Shown here one piece after another: positions 1 to 6,692 of a stretch of 13,974 bases of DNA. The notes beneath the pieces are model-generated. The model was not told the origin of the DNA. It ran no database searches and saw only the letters and a list, made by a program, of their open reading frames with translations. The DNA is from UBA2883 sp050873965 (GTDB taxonomy: Bacteria; Cyanobacteriota; Vampirovibrionia; Gastranaerophilales; Gastranaerophilaceae): NCBI GenBank assembly GCA_050873965.1, contig JBNMJS010000050.1, forward strand, positions 1-13,974, written 5' to 3'. How positions within the stretch are numbered: the first letter of the stretch is position 1; every line of letters starts with the position of its first letter. The position numbers and the translations under genes are program-made.

Positions 1-37
1 AATACGCATCTTGATACTTAACATTAATCTTACTCAT
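1..37 (-). CDS. 5' end of an unidentified protein (partial)
   Basis: A minus-strand ATG at 37-35 opens a frame that leaves the left edge after 12 codons (MSKINVKYQDAY). The start is supported by a good Shine-Dalgarno AGGGGA seven bases upstream and by a plausible promoter at 66-94. Too little sequence is present to name the protein. It follows the YkgJ-type gene on the same strand after about 137 bases. Confidence 0.55.
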   Translation of the reverse strand, partial: MSKINVKYQDAY

Positions 38-65
38 ATTAAAATCCCCTAAATAATTCCCCGTA

Positions 66-94
66 TTTATATAAAGATTATTTGAGTTTGATAA
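66..94 (-). promoter_or_regulatory. Candidate promoter of the partial gene at 1-37
   Basis: Read on the minus strand there is TTATCA (89-94), a 17-base spacer and TATAAA (66-71). This predicts a transcript start near 59 and a leader of about 20 bases containing the AGGGGA ribosome site. The -35 matches consensus at four of six positions and the -10 at five of six. It is a by-eye call in AT-rich DNA. Confidence 0.35.
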
Positions 95-142
95 TTGACT
101 TTTTTTATCGCTTATTTAACATTTCGTTACATCGCCAAAATA

Positions 143-166
143 CATGTCACAATTGAGTTTGACATG
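143..166 (-). terminator. Inverted repeat just after the YkgJ-type gene, possible weak terminator
   Basis: CATGTCA (143-149) and TGACATG (160-166) form a perfect 7-bp stem with a 10-base loop, beginning eight bases after the minus-strand stop codon. On the minus strand the stem is followed by TATTTTGG, a poor U-tract, so termination would be weak. It could instead be a protein-binding site. Confidence 0.3.
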
Positions 167-173
167 AATTAAA

Positions 174-728
174 CTACCATTTATCGGCATCATATTTTTT
201 GTATAAATTCACTCTTTCATCAATCTTATCAATCAATTTTTGATATAATTGTTTTTCTTTTTTTGAGATTTGTGTTTTTAATTTTGCTCGATAAAAGATT
301 TGTTCTTCTTTTAATTTTCTAATTTTTTTCTTATGTGCTTCTCGTTCTTGAAATAACCAGCCCTCAAATCCACAATCAGGTGGGGTAACTGTCCAAGGTG
401 AAGATGGGAAAATTCTACAAACTTCTAAACGACTTTCATATCTTGAACATAAATTATCATCTTGTAAGAATCTACATCTATAAAATGTTTGATTTTCATA
501 ATCTGGAATATTTTTAACAATCCCCTCATCTACAGCCATTGCATCTGCTACAGAATCATAAGGTTCAAATAATTCTAAAAATTCTAAAGAACTCTTGTCA
601 CCATTTTCTGCATTTTTAACTAATTCCTCATGAGGAACAGATGCAACAACAACCCTGCAACATTTACCACACATTTTGCAAAGTCTTTGAGGTCTTCTAT
701 TTAAAAAATCCTTATTTGTATAATCCAT
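174..728 (-). CDS. YkgJ-type CxxCxxCC cysteine-cluster protein
   Basis: The 184-residue protein carries the hallmark of the CxxCxxCC (YkgJ/UPF0153) family. Numbering from an upstream ATG at 746, CKMCGKCC occupies residues 23-30, with further cysteines at 91, 100, 110 and 125 and an R-x-E-V-C-R-I-F-P block around 105-113. That makes eight cysteines, consistent with binding an Fe-S or zinc cluster. The family is soluble and mostly uncharacterised. The C-terminal 50 residues are a Lys/Glu-rich predicted helix. I prefer the start at 728 because a perfect TATAAT lies between the two ATG codons, exactly six bases before the second, so the longer form would start upstream of its own -10 box. No Shine-Dalgarno is seen before either ATG; the start at 746 would add six residues. 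Family confidence is high; the specific role is unknown. Confidence 0.85.
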   Translation of the reverse strand: MDYTNKDFLNRRPQRLCKMCGKCCRVVVASVPHEELVKNAENGDKSSLEFLELFEPYDSVADAMAVDEGIVKNIPDYENQTFYRCRFLQDDNLCSRYESRLEVCRIFPSSPWTVTPPDCGFEGWLFQEREAHKKKIRKLKEEQIFYRAKLKTQISKKEKQLYQKLIDKIDERVNLYKKYDADKW

Positions 729-734
729 AAAACC

Positions 735-740
735 ATTATA
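735..740 (-). promoter_or_regulatory. -10 box for a leaderless YkgJ-type mRNA
   Basis: A perfect minus-strand TATAAT sits six bases upstream of ATG 728-726. Transcription would then begin at or beside the start codon. No convincing -35 is seen. tsaD has nearly the same arrangement, TATAATGGT followed by four bases up to the ATG. Confidence 0.45.
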
Positions 741-763
741 TCTCATATTTTAAAACATGGTAC

Positions 764-792
764 TTTACAAATTTTTTAGGTTACGTTATCAT
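764..792 (+). promoter_or_regulatory. Promoter of the structured leader at 799-915
   Basis: TTTACA (764-769) and TATCAT (787-792) are separated by exactly 17 bases, and each matches the housekeeping consensus at five of six positions. The predicted transcript start is at about 799, which coincides with an ATG. It points into the hairpin and terminator region and towards the gene at 1103. Confidence 0.5.
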
Positions 793-798
793 CATTGT

Positions 799-855
799 AT
801 GATTAGAAATTTACGACGTACACAATATAAGAAAAAAGGCTTGTTTTTATTTTAG
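799..855 (+). CDS. 18-residue leader-peptide candidate
   Basis: An ATG at the predicted transcript start opens an 18-codon frame, MIRNLRRTQYKKKGLFLF, ending in TAG at 853-855. It is strongly basic and ends in hydrophobic residues. Its codons overlap the 5' arms of both long helices (819-832 and 840-853), as expected for an attenuation leader peptide. There is no Shine-Dalgarno, so translation would have to be leaderless. It could be a chance frame; the case rests on promoter position and overlap with the RNA structure. Confidence 0.3.
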   Translation: MIRNLRRTQYKKKGLFLF

Positions 856-887
856 AAACATCTTATTTTGTGTATAAAAATAAAAGC

Positions 888-915
888 AAGACCTTAAAAA
901 AGGTCTTATTTTTTT
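888..915 (+). terminator. Strong intrinsic terminator
   Basis: AAGACCTT (888-895) and AAGGTCTT (900-907) form a perfect 8-bp stem with an AAAA loop, followed by ATTTTTTTG on the plus strand. No long plus-strand gene lies upstream, so it must end the short transcript starting near 799 or act as a regulated stop before the gene at 1103. Confidence 0.75.
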
Positions 916-988
916 GTAAAAATTTGTAAAAAATCAGCAATTTTAAAATTTAGAATACTTATTAATAAAAGGAAGGTTAGATATACTT

Positions 989-1072
989 ATGATGAAAAAC
1001 ATTCGACGAAGATATACTATCAAGGCGAACGCTCCAATCGTCTATTTAATGAATTTAAGATGGGGCTTGTAA
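989..1072 (+). CDS. 27-codon small reading frame upstream of the gene at 1103
   Basis: Begins ATGATG and runs 27 codons to TAA at 1070-1072. Its start, MMKNIRRRYTIK, resembles the 18-residue frame at 799 (M-x-[RK]-N-[LI]-R-R). A purine-rich GGAAGG (971-976) lies 12 bases upstream, somewhat far for a ribosome site. The segment 1003-1040 is clearly richer in G+C than its surroundings. It ends 30 bases before the next gene. It may be a leader peptide or a chance frame; no function can be assigned. Confidence 0.25.
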   Translation: MMKNIRRRYTIKANAPIVYLMNLRWGL

Positions 1073-1102
1073 TACAAGTTTAGGTAGTATAAGGATAAAG
1101 GA

Positions 1103-2485
1103 ATGGCAATCGCAGCTAAAATATTTTCAACATTGGGAAATTCCCAGTCGCTTGTTCCATTGGCAGTAAAAGACTGTGCTAATGGTGCAGGAATGACGGC
1201 AGCATCATCAGTTACAAATAAAGACGAAGGTGTAGATAGATTTATAGATGAATTCGGCTCTGAAGCAATTTGGCTTGGAGGAATTCCACTATTTAAAGCA
1301 ATTACAGATAAAACATTATTCAAAGCAGCAAAACTTGATGCCGCTTATGATGTTAGAAACTTAAAAAATAAAGATATTTTTGAGAAAACAAAAGAATACG
1401 CTCCAACAGAAACTATTAAAAAAGATATAGAAAAAATTGGTTCTCATCAAAAAGCATTCAAGAATTTGAATGTTGCTAAATTTGTTGTATCAACAGCATT
1501 AGCACTTGGTACATACAATTTGATGACAAACTTAAAACAAAAATATACAAATAACAAAATTAGAACAAAACTTTTAAAACAAGAAGAAGCTAACAGTATT
1601 AACCTTATGAATAATAAAGGTTTAATTAGCAATAACAACAAAGATCTAAACTTCCAAAATCTGTCTAAATTAAGAAGTAAGAAAGCCGATAACAAACAAC
1701 AAAATGGCACTAATCCAAGTTTCAAAGGTGCTTATGATGTAATGCTAGACCCTGTTAAAAACATGCTAGTTCTTGATGCAGGTATTACATCTGAAAGATT
1801 AGGTAAATCTAGATCTCCACAGGAATTCATGGGTTATGCAATCAAAGAAGGTGGATTCTTATTCTTTATGTATTATCTAGGACAAAAAGTTCAAAACCAC
1901 TTTGAAAAGGTTGCTGACAAAAAACACAACAAATCTATAGCACTTGATGCAAGAGTTTTAGAGAATGACCACTTAAAAGAATCTTTTGCAAACAAAAGTA
2001 TTGAAGAAGGATTAAACAACTTTCCTAAAAATGCTACAGATGTAGAATTATACGACTTTATTAACAAATCTGGTAACAATGTTGTTGTAAAAGCAGTAAA
2101 ACAATCTGACATTATTCAAACATACAAAAAACCTAAGAAATGGTATCAAATTTTCAAAAAAGCAGAAGATACAGGCAAAATTGATACAAGAAAATATATA
2201 GATTTGAAAAATGTTAGACAAACTCACTCTAATATTGCAAAATTATATGAACAATTTAATCAATCTGGACAAACAGTTGATGAATTTTTCCATGATGTTA
2301 GAAAACTAAAAAGAGGTTCTATCATGAAAAATATGGGTTCAACAATCTTCGCATTAGGAGTATTTTTACCTTCAATAATGCTTGCTGATAGATTGTTAAA
2401 ACCTAACAACAAAGAGTTTGCCGTAGAAAAAGACATTAAAGAACAAATAAAAAAAGAAAAAGAAGCAAAACAAATAATTGCATAG
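1103..2485 (+). CDS. Unrecognised 460-residue protein with hydrophobic segments
   Basis: I do not recognise a known domain. The ATG at 1103 is supported by AAGGA (1091-1095) seven bases upstream. The N-terminus is rich in small residues (1-40, GAGMTAASS at 28-36). Hydrophobic stretches at about 124-141, 249-260 and 407-428 may be membrane segments. The stretch 142-203 is Lys/Asn-rich and likely disordered, and is followed by NPSFKGAYD (204-212) and an LDAGITSERLGKSRSPQEF block (224-242). The C-terminal 30 residues are a Lys/Glu-rich helix. It may be a lineage-specific envelope-associated protein. It converges on the gene at 2491-3357 with only five bases between stop codons and lies downstream of the terminator-bearing leader, which could control it. 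Confidence 0.75.
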   Translation: MAIAAKIFSTLGNSQSLVPLAVKDCANGAGMTAASSVTNKDEGVDRFIDEFGSEAIWLGGIPLFKAITDKTLFKAAKLDAAYDVRNLKNKDIFEKTKEYAPTETIKKDIEKIGSHQKAFKNLNVAKFVVSTALALGTYNLMTNLKQKYTNNKIRTKLLKQEEANSINLMNNKGLISNNNKDLNFQNLSKLRSKKADNKQQNGTNPSFKGAYDVMLDPVKNMLVLDAGITSERLGKSRSPQEFMGYAIKEGGFLFFMYYLGQKVQNHFEKVADKKHNKSIALDARVLENDHLKESFANKSIEEGLNNFPKNATDVELYDFINKSGNNVVVKAVKQSDIIQTYKKPKKWYQIFKKAEDTGKIDTRKYIDLKNVRQTHSNIAKLYEQFNQSGQTVDEFFHDVRKLKRGSIMKNMGSTIFALGVFLPSIMLADRLLKPNNKEFAVEKDIKEQIKKEKEAKQIIA

Positions 2486-2495
2486 TTTAACTATG
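2481..2495. repeat. Palindrome containing both convergent stop codons
   Basis: CATAGTT (2481-2487) and AACTATG (2489-2495) are perfect inverted copies around one base. The left arm contains the plus-strand TAG (2483-2485) and the right arm the minus-strand TAG (2491-2493). There is no U-tract, so it is not a standard intrinsic terminator, but it is the only structure between the two genes. Confidence 0.6.
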
Positions 2496-3357
2496 GATGA
2501 TGAGGTTTCCCAGTCATATTATTAAAATTGCTTTTATTCATAGTTTTATTTGCCTTTTCCTTATCAATAGAACTAATTGTATCAAAAAACGTAGGTGTTC
2601 CTATTGTTTTAGAAATTTGAAAATGAATAACATTGGCTCGATTAAGGTAATTTGTTAATTTGTCATACCTTTCATCTGCTTCACCATAAGGAGTCTGAGT
2701 GGTAACAATTTCATCAACACCTTTATTCAATGTTTCTAACTTTGACAAAGCAGACTTTATATCTTTTCCAGAACTAAAATTCTTAGATATTTTAGGCAAA
2801 ACTTTATCTGATAGGAAATTTTTACATCTCTTAAATGCCTTTGATATTATCGTAGGTTTAGGCGTAAGAATTGATGCTAATTCACCAGATAATTTTGCTG
2901 TCACATCTGAATCACCATAACTAGCATTCAAAGCCTGCAATGATGATTGTAAAGAATGCTTACGCATAGTTAAAACATCGACTTTTTGAAAATCATTAAT
3001 ACTTTTGGCACTTTCAATTTCTGCATCAAGAGATTTTATCTCAGATTCTAATTTGCTTATTTTATACTCGGTTTTAAAGACTTCATCATCAATATTTTGA
3101 TAAGCACCTGCTTCTAATATTGTTGAGTCTAATGCATTTAACCTTGTATGAGATGGATTATCAACTTGATATTCTGCATCATAAGCATTATTTTGTTCTG
3201 CATTCAATTCCCTATTATTTGAATTGTTTATCTGAGGATTTGATACAGGTTGTGCATTTGTTGGCTGATTATTCATAGAATAGGCATTATTCCCACTAAC
3301 AGGCACGTTAGAAGGATTAAAATTCCTAATATTGAAATTTTGATAATTGTTTGCCAT
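2491..3357 (-). CDS. Unrecognised 288-residue Asn-rich coiled-coil protein
   Basis: Residues 1-58 are Asn/Gln/Pro-rich and likely disordered (repeated N, NN and QP steps). Residues 91-146 are charged with heptad-like spacing and probably form a coiled coil (ISKLESEIKSLDAEIESAK at 100-118). A basic segment at 169-200 and a helical region at 201-250 follow. There is no signal peptide or clear membrane span, and I recognise no family. The ATG at 3357 has only a weak ribosome site (AAAGA). It is convergent with the gene at 1103. The TPR-gene terminator upstream separates it from that gene, so it is probably monocistronic. Confidence 0.7.
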   Translation of the reverse strand: MANNYQNFNIRNFNPSNVPVSGNNAYSMNNQPTNAQPVSNPQINNSNNRELNAEQNNAYDAEYQVDNPSHTRLNALDSTILEAGAYQNIDDEVFKTEYKISKLESEIKSLDAEIESAKSINDFQKVDVLTMRKHSLQSSLQALNASYGDSDVTAKLSGELASILTPKPTIISKAFKRCKNFLSDKVLPKISKNFSSGKDIKSALSKLETLNKGVDEIVTTQTPYGEADERYDKLTNYLNRANVIHFQISKTIGTPTFFDTISSIDKEKANKTMNKSNFNNMTGKPHHP

Positions 3358-3369
3358 TCTAAATCTTTA

Positions 3370-3397
3370 ATTATAGTACTACACCAATGTTATAGCA
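3370..3397 (-). promoter_or_regulatory. Candidate -10 elements for the gene at 2491-3357
   Basis: Two minus-strand options exist: an extended -10, TGC-TATAAC (3389-3397), giving a leader of about 25 bases, and a perfect TATAAT (3370-3375) only 12 bases before the ATG, giving an almost leaderless transcript. Neither has a good -35. A 6-bp inverted repeat, TTGAAG/CTTCAA (3403-3408 and 3416-3421), lies just upstream and could be an operator. Confidence 0.3.
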
Positions 3398-3431
3398 TAT
3401 ATTTGAAGTAACATTCTTCAACTTTTTAGAT

Positions 3432-3459
3432 GAAAAAAAAAGCTGAGATAAATCTCAGC
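3432..3459 (-). terminator. Intrinsic terminator of the TPR gene
   Basis: GCTGAGA (3442-3448) and TCTCAGC (3453-3459) form a perfect GC-containing 7-bp stem with a 4-base loop. On the minus strand it is followed directly by a run of nine T. It lies about 70 bases after the TPR gene stop codon at 3530. A short (TG)n run at 3465-3475 sits between the two. Confidence 0.8.
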
Positions 3460-3529
3460 ATGTTTGTGTGTGTGTATTTGATGAATTTTATTTTATTATT
3501 GTTTAAAAATTTTCCCTTATAATTTTTCA

Positions 3530-5473
3530 CTATCCAATTTCTTCTAACAAATCATTAATTTGATTTATCAATTCTGCATCTCTGAATTTATCTGTATGAT
3601 TTAAAGCTTTTCTTAGCAATATTTTTGCTTTTGCAGGATTTTTCAAATCATACATCAATTCACCTGCTGCTTTATAATTTTCTGCAACACTATTTGATAC
3701 TTTTGCATCAGAATAATTTTTAACAGCATTTGCATAACATTTTAAAGCTTTATCAGGTTTATTAAATTTGTTGTATGCACCAGCAGTATTGCTTGATACA
3801 TAACCTTTTGTTTCTGCATCATCTGTTTGGTCAACTAAAACATTTGCTTCATCATAGAAAATAAAAGCATCTTTGTTGTATCTATCAGTATAAATGTTTG
3901 CAATATTTGTCAAAGATTTTGATTGAGAAGATAAATCATCTTCAACACCAGCATAAGAAACAGATGTCATATAATGATTGATTGCAGAATCAACTTGATT
4001 TACATCATCATAAATCTTAGCCATTGAATAATGTGCTTTTGTTTTAATGTTAGTATCTGTTGTAACATTTAATGATTTGTTATAACTACTTAATGCTTGT
4101 GCCAAATAGTTATTATCATCATAAATTTTAGCCATTTCATAGCAAATCTTAGATTGAGATTCGCAATCATTTATAGATTCTGCTCTCTTCATTGCTTTTT
4201 GGAAGATATTCATGGCTTTTGCAGGATTATTTGAATAAGCATGTCTTTTTGCTTGAACAAATAATGCCTTTAATTCATTATCCTCTGGAATAATAGTAAT
4301 TTGTGGTTTACGTCTTCTTTGAACTGGTGCCGGAGCAGGAGCAACAGGTCTTGCAACTGGCTGTCTTCTAACCGGTTGAGGTGGACGTTGCATTACTCTT
4401 TGAGGTTGAGGTTGTAGCATTGGTCTATGAACTTGTACAGGTTGAACAGGAACTGTTTGATGAACAGGTTCTGCTGGTTGTGGTATAGGTTCATAGTCTG
4501 GAATTTCTTGTAATTCAGGTTGAGTTTTTTCAGCAGGTATTGAATTGTCAACAACAGAATCAGGTTGTTGAGGAGTATTACCTTCTGGGAATTTTACTAG
4601 GAAATCTTGATTTATTTCACCATCATTATATCTGTAATTAATTCTTTGTAAGAATAGGGCATCTAACCAATTTTGAACAACTTTTGACTCTTTATCAAGA
4701 GTTTTTGAAATATAAGTATCCAAAATTACTGCTGCATTTTGAAGATTTGTTTGAACATAATTAATAGATGGTGCTTCACCTTTTGTATGTTGTTCAACAT
4801 CTTGCAAATAACTCTCAACTTCTTCAACTAAACATTGAGGAGTTCCAATTGCAGCATAAGTACCTCTAAAATCCTTGATAACCTGTGCAATGTTAACTTT
4901 ATTATTACGAGCCATATTGTTAATTTGTTTTTGTGCTTGCTCATCATGTTGAACAGGTGCTTGTTGTGGCTGTTGCATTGGTTGTGGACGTGGAGCAGGT
5001 CCTTGTTGCATAGGTTGAACAGGACGTTGCATAGGTTGTTGCATTGGCTGAGGCATTGGTTGACGTTGTTGCATCATACCTTGTTGAGCCATAGGCATTT
5101 GTTGAGGCATACGTGGTGCTTGTTGAGGTACAGAATGATTGCCAACAGGACGAGCTTGCATTGGTTGTGGTGCTTGTTCAGTTTGTTGGTCTTTATTTGC
5201 ACCCATAATAATTGGTTTGCCACGACGAGCCGTTGGTGGACGTTTTGGGAAAGTTTTTTTAGCAGCAGCTGAATCAGAAGCTCTGCCTCTTGCAATAGTT
5301 TTTGGACCTTGATTTTGACCTTGTTGATTGCCTTGTTGTTGACGGCCTTGATTGCCACGATTACCTTGCTGCAAAGAATCTTGAGTCTCTTCAGACCCTT
5401 CCTCTGCTTTATATCCTTGACCGTCTTTTACGACGTATGGTCTAGGTGCAATTGTATTCATCGCATTATACAC
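3530..5473 (-). CDS. TPR-repeat protein with Gln/Pro-rich low-complexity N-terminal half
   Basis: A 647-residue protein in four parts. Residues 34-176 are Gln/Pro/Met-rich with Arg-Gly steps and repeated QPMQ/PMQQ units. Residues 185-295 look like a small helical domain. Residues 300-390 are a second Pro/Gln/Val-rich linker ending in a basic RRRK patch. Residues 400-645 are about six tetratricopeptide repeats (e.g. ALSSYNKSLNV at 460-470, then AKIYDD at 485-490), typical protein-interaction scaffolds. No signal peptide or membrane span is seen, so it is probably cytoplasmic; partners are unknown. The start is GTG at 5473: GGAAGGA lies nine bases upstream, whereas the next ATG (5461) would be 21 bases from it. 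It lies 181 bases downstream of tsaD and ends in a clear terminator. Confidence 0.8.
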   Translation of the reverse strand: MYNAMNTIAPRPYVVKDGQGYKAEEGSEETQDSLQQGNRGNQGRQQQGNQQGQNQGPKTIARGRASDSAAAKKTFPKRPPTARRGKPIIMGANKDQQTEQAPQPMQARPVGNHSVPQQAPRMPQQMPMAQQGMMQQRQPMPQPMQQPMQRPVQPMQQGPAPRPQPMQQPQQAPVQHDEQAQKQINNMARNNKVNIAQVIKDFRGTYAAIGTPQCLVEEVESYLQDVEQHTKGEAPSINYVQTNLQNAAVILDTYISKTLDKESKVVQNWLDALFLQRINYRYNDGEINQDFLVKFPEGNTPQQPDSVVDNSIPAEKTQPELQEIPDYEPIPQPAEPVHQTVPVQPVQVHRPMLQPQPQRVMQRPPQPVRRQPVARPVAPAPAPVQRRRKPQITIIPEDNELKALFVQAKRHAYSNNPAKAMNIFQKAMKRAESINDCESQSKICYEMAKIYDDNNYLAQALSSYNKSLNVTTDTNIKTKAHYSMAKIYDDVNQVDSAINHYMTSVSYAGVEDDLSSQSKSLTNIANIYTDRYNKDAFIFYDEANVLVDQTDDAETKGYVSSNTAGAYNKFNKPDKALKCYANAVKNYSDAKVSNSVAENYKAAGELMYDLKNPAKAKILLRKALNHTDKFRDAELINQINDLLEEIG

Positions 5474-5654
5474 TACAAACCGTCCTTCCCAATGAGATTA
5501 CGTCTCTATTTAGGATAACTTTAACCTTAGTACCGTTAAATCATCTATTTGAATGACTTCTGTAATGTATTTAATGTTTTTTTTAAATTTGTCAAATATT
5601 TCATACAAAAATATGAGAAAATTTTATAAAATTTACAAAATTTATGACAAATAA
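5474..5654. other. tsaD-TPR intergenic region with AT-only palindrome
   Basis: It holds a perfect 16-base AT-only palindrome, AAATTTTATAAAATTT (5619-5634), enclosed by TTTGTCA/TGACAAA inverted repeats (5588-5594 and 5645-5651). These follow the tsaD stop and may be a weak terminator or binding site. The GGAAGGA ribosome site of the TPR gene lies near 5483-5489. A perfect minus-strand TATAAT overlaps the first codons of that gene but is too close to its starts to be its promoter. Confidence 0.35.
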
Positions 5655-6686
5655 TTATTTTACTCTTGAGAAAACTTCTACATCAATATCATCATAAGTA
5701 TTCTCAAAGAAATATGCAGAACTTGCTACCATTGAAGCATTATCAGTACAATATTTCATAATTGGAGCATTTACACGATAACCTTCTTTTTCTAATTCAA
5801 ATATTTTTCTTCTAATCTCTGAATTAGCAGCAACACCACCTGCAATAACAACTTGTTTATAACCTTTTACTTCTAGAGCATGTTTTACTTTTTTTATCAA
5901 TGTTTCAGAAACACATTCTTGGAAACTTGCACAAATATCTGCTAATGGTAACTCTTTGCCATCAAATGATTTTACTAATCTTGAAGCAGCCGTCTTTAAA
6001 CCACTAAAACTAAAATCAAATTCACCAACTTTTGCTTCTGGAAGTTTGAAAGCATGTGGATTACCCTCTTGAGCCAACTTATCTAATCTTGGCCCTCCTG
6101 GATATGGTAAACCAATCAATCTTGCAACCTTGTCATAAGCCTCACCAACAGCATCATCAATTGTTTCACCAATAATTTCTAACTCTGAATAAGATTTAAC
6201 ATCAATAATTTGAGTATGACCACCACTAACTAACAAAGCAATAAATGGAGGTTTTAAATCTGTATCAATAAAATTAGCACTAACGTGTGCATTCAAATGA
6301 TTTACACCAATAAATGGCTTGTCATGAACAAGTGCCAAACTTTTTGCAGCATTCATACCAACCAATAAGCAACCTACTAATCCAGGGCCAACGGTACAAG
6401 CAAATGCAGATATATCTTCTGGTTTTAAATTTGCTTCCTTAAATGCTTCATCAATTACAACATTGATTGCTTCCAAATGTTCTCTTGCAGCAATTTCAGG
6501 AATAACACCACCATATTTTTCGTGTGTCTTAATTTGAGATGCTACAACATTTGATATAACTTTTCTACCACCTTGAACAATTGCACAAGCAGTTTCATCA
6601 CAACTTGATTCAATTGCCATAATATAACTTTTTTCATTTATTGTAACAGGCGTGTTACTAAATAATGTATTTTTAACCTTGTTCAT
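5655..6686 (-). CDS. tsaD: tRNA N6-threonylcarbamoyladenosine transferase TsaD
   Basis: TsaD (Gcp/Kae1/YgjD family) transfers the threonylcarbamoyl group from TC-AMP to A37 of ANN-decoding tRNAs, working with TsaB and TsaE in the cytoplasm. The ASKHA-fold signatures are all present. Numbering from a possible TTG at 6704: AIESSCDETA (30-39), the metal-binding HLNAH (136-140), LVSGGHTQ (158-165), ETIDDAVGEAYDK (180-192), FSFSGLKTA (231-239), AGGVAANSE (288-296) and CTDNASM (319-325). Nothing essential is missing. From the ATG at 6686 the protein is 343 residues, a usual family length. An upstream TTG (6704) would lie beyond the -10 box, and an internal ATG at 6620 would leave almost nothing before the first motif. 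Divergent from obgE. Confidence 0.95.
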   Translation of the reverse strand: MNKVKNTLFSNTPVTINEKSYIMAIESSCDETACAIVQGGRKVISNVVASQIKTHEKYGGVIPEIAAREHLEAINVVIDEAFKEANLKPEDISAFACTVGPGLVGCLLVGMNAAKSLALVHDKPFIGVNHLNAHVSANFIDTDLKPPFIALLVSGGHTQIIDVKSYSELEIIGETIDDAVGEAYDKVARLIGLPYPGGPRLDKLAQEGNPHAFKLPEAKVGEFDFSFSGLKTAASRLVKSFDGKELPLADICASFQECVSETLIKKVKHALEVKGYKQVVIAGGVAANSEIRRKIFELEKEGYRVNAPIMKYCTDNASMVASSAYFFENTYDDIDVEVFSRVK

Positions 6687-6692
6687 AGTACC

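Larger units (their letters stand above)
799..915 (+). ncRNA. Structured, terminated leader RNA: candidate attenuator or small RNA
   Basis: The predicted transcript of about 115 bases contains two long helices. Helix B pairs 819-832 with 861-874 (13 of 14 positions, one T-T mismatch). Helix A pairs 840-853 with 877-890 (14 pairs, one G-U). The pairings interleave and the two bases between the 3' arms cannot span a 14-bp helix, so they should be alternatives. Helix A also takes three bases (888-890) of the terminator stem at 888-907. This is a switch-like layout upstream of the gene at 1103. It may instead be a free-standing small RNA. I recognise no named riboswitch. Confidence 0.45.

Noticed and set aside
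1042..1323. Minus-strand 93-codon frame across the start of the gene at 1103
   Set aside because: Antisense to a well-supported start with a good Shine-Dalgarno and coding composition on the plus strand.
3465..3475. Short (TG)n tract as a phase-variation repeat
   Set aside because: Only about five units, and it lies after the TPR stop codon, not in a promoter or coding region.
4835..5272. Long plus-strand open frame rich in Leu, Trp, His and Arg
   Set aside because: It is the antisense image of the Gln/Pro-rich tract of the TPR gene; its composition follows from CAA/CCA/ATG repeats read backwards, and there is no ribosome site.
5074..5358. Minus-strand frame of about 94 codons inside the TPR gene
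   Set aside because: Out-of-frame shadow of the low-complexity region on the same strand, with no start signal and no family resemblance.
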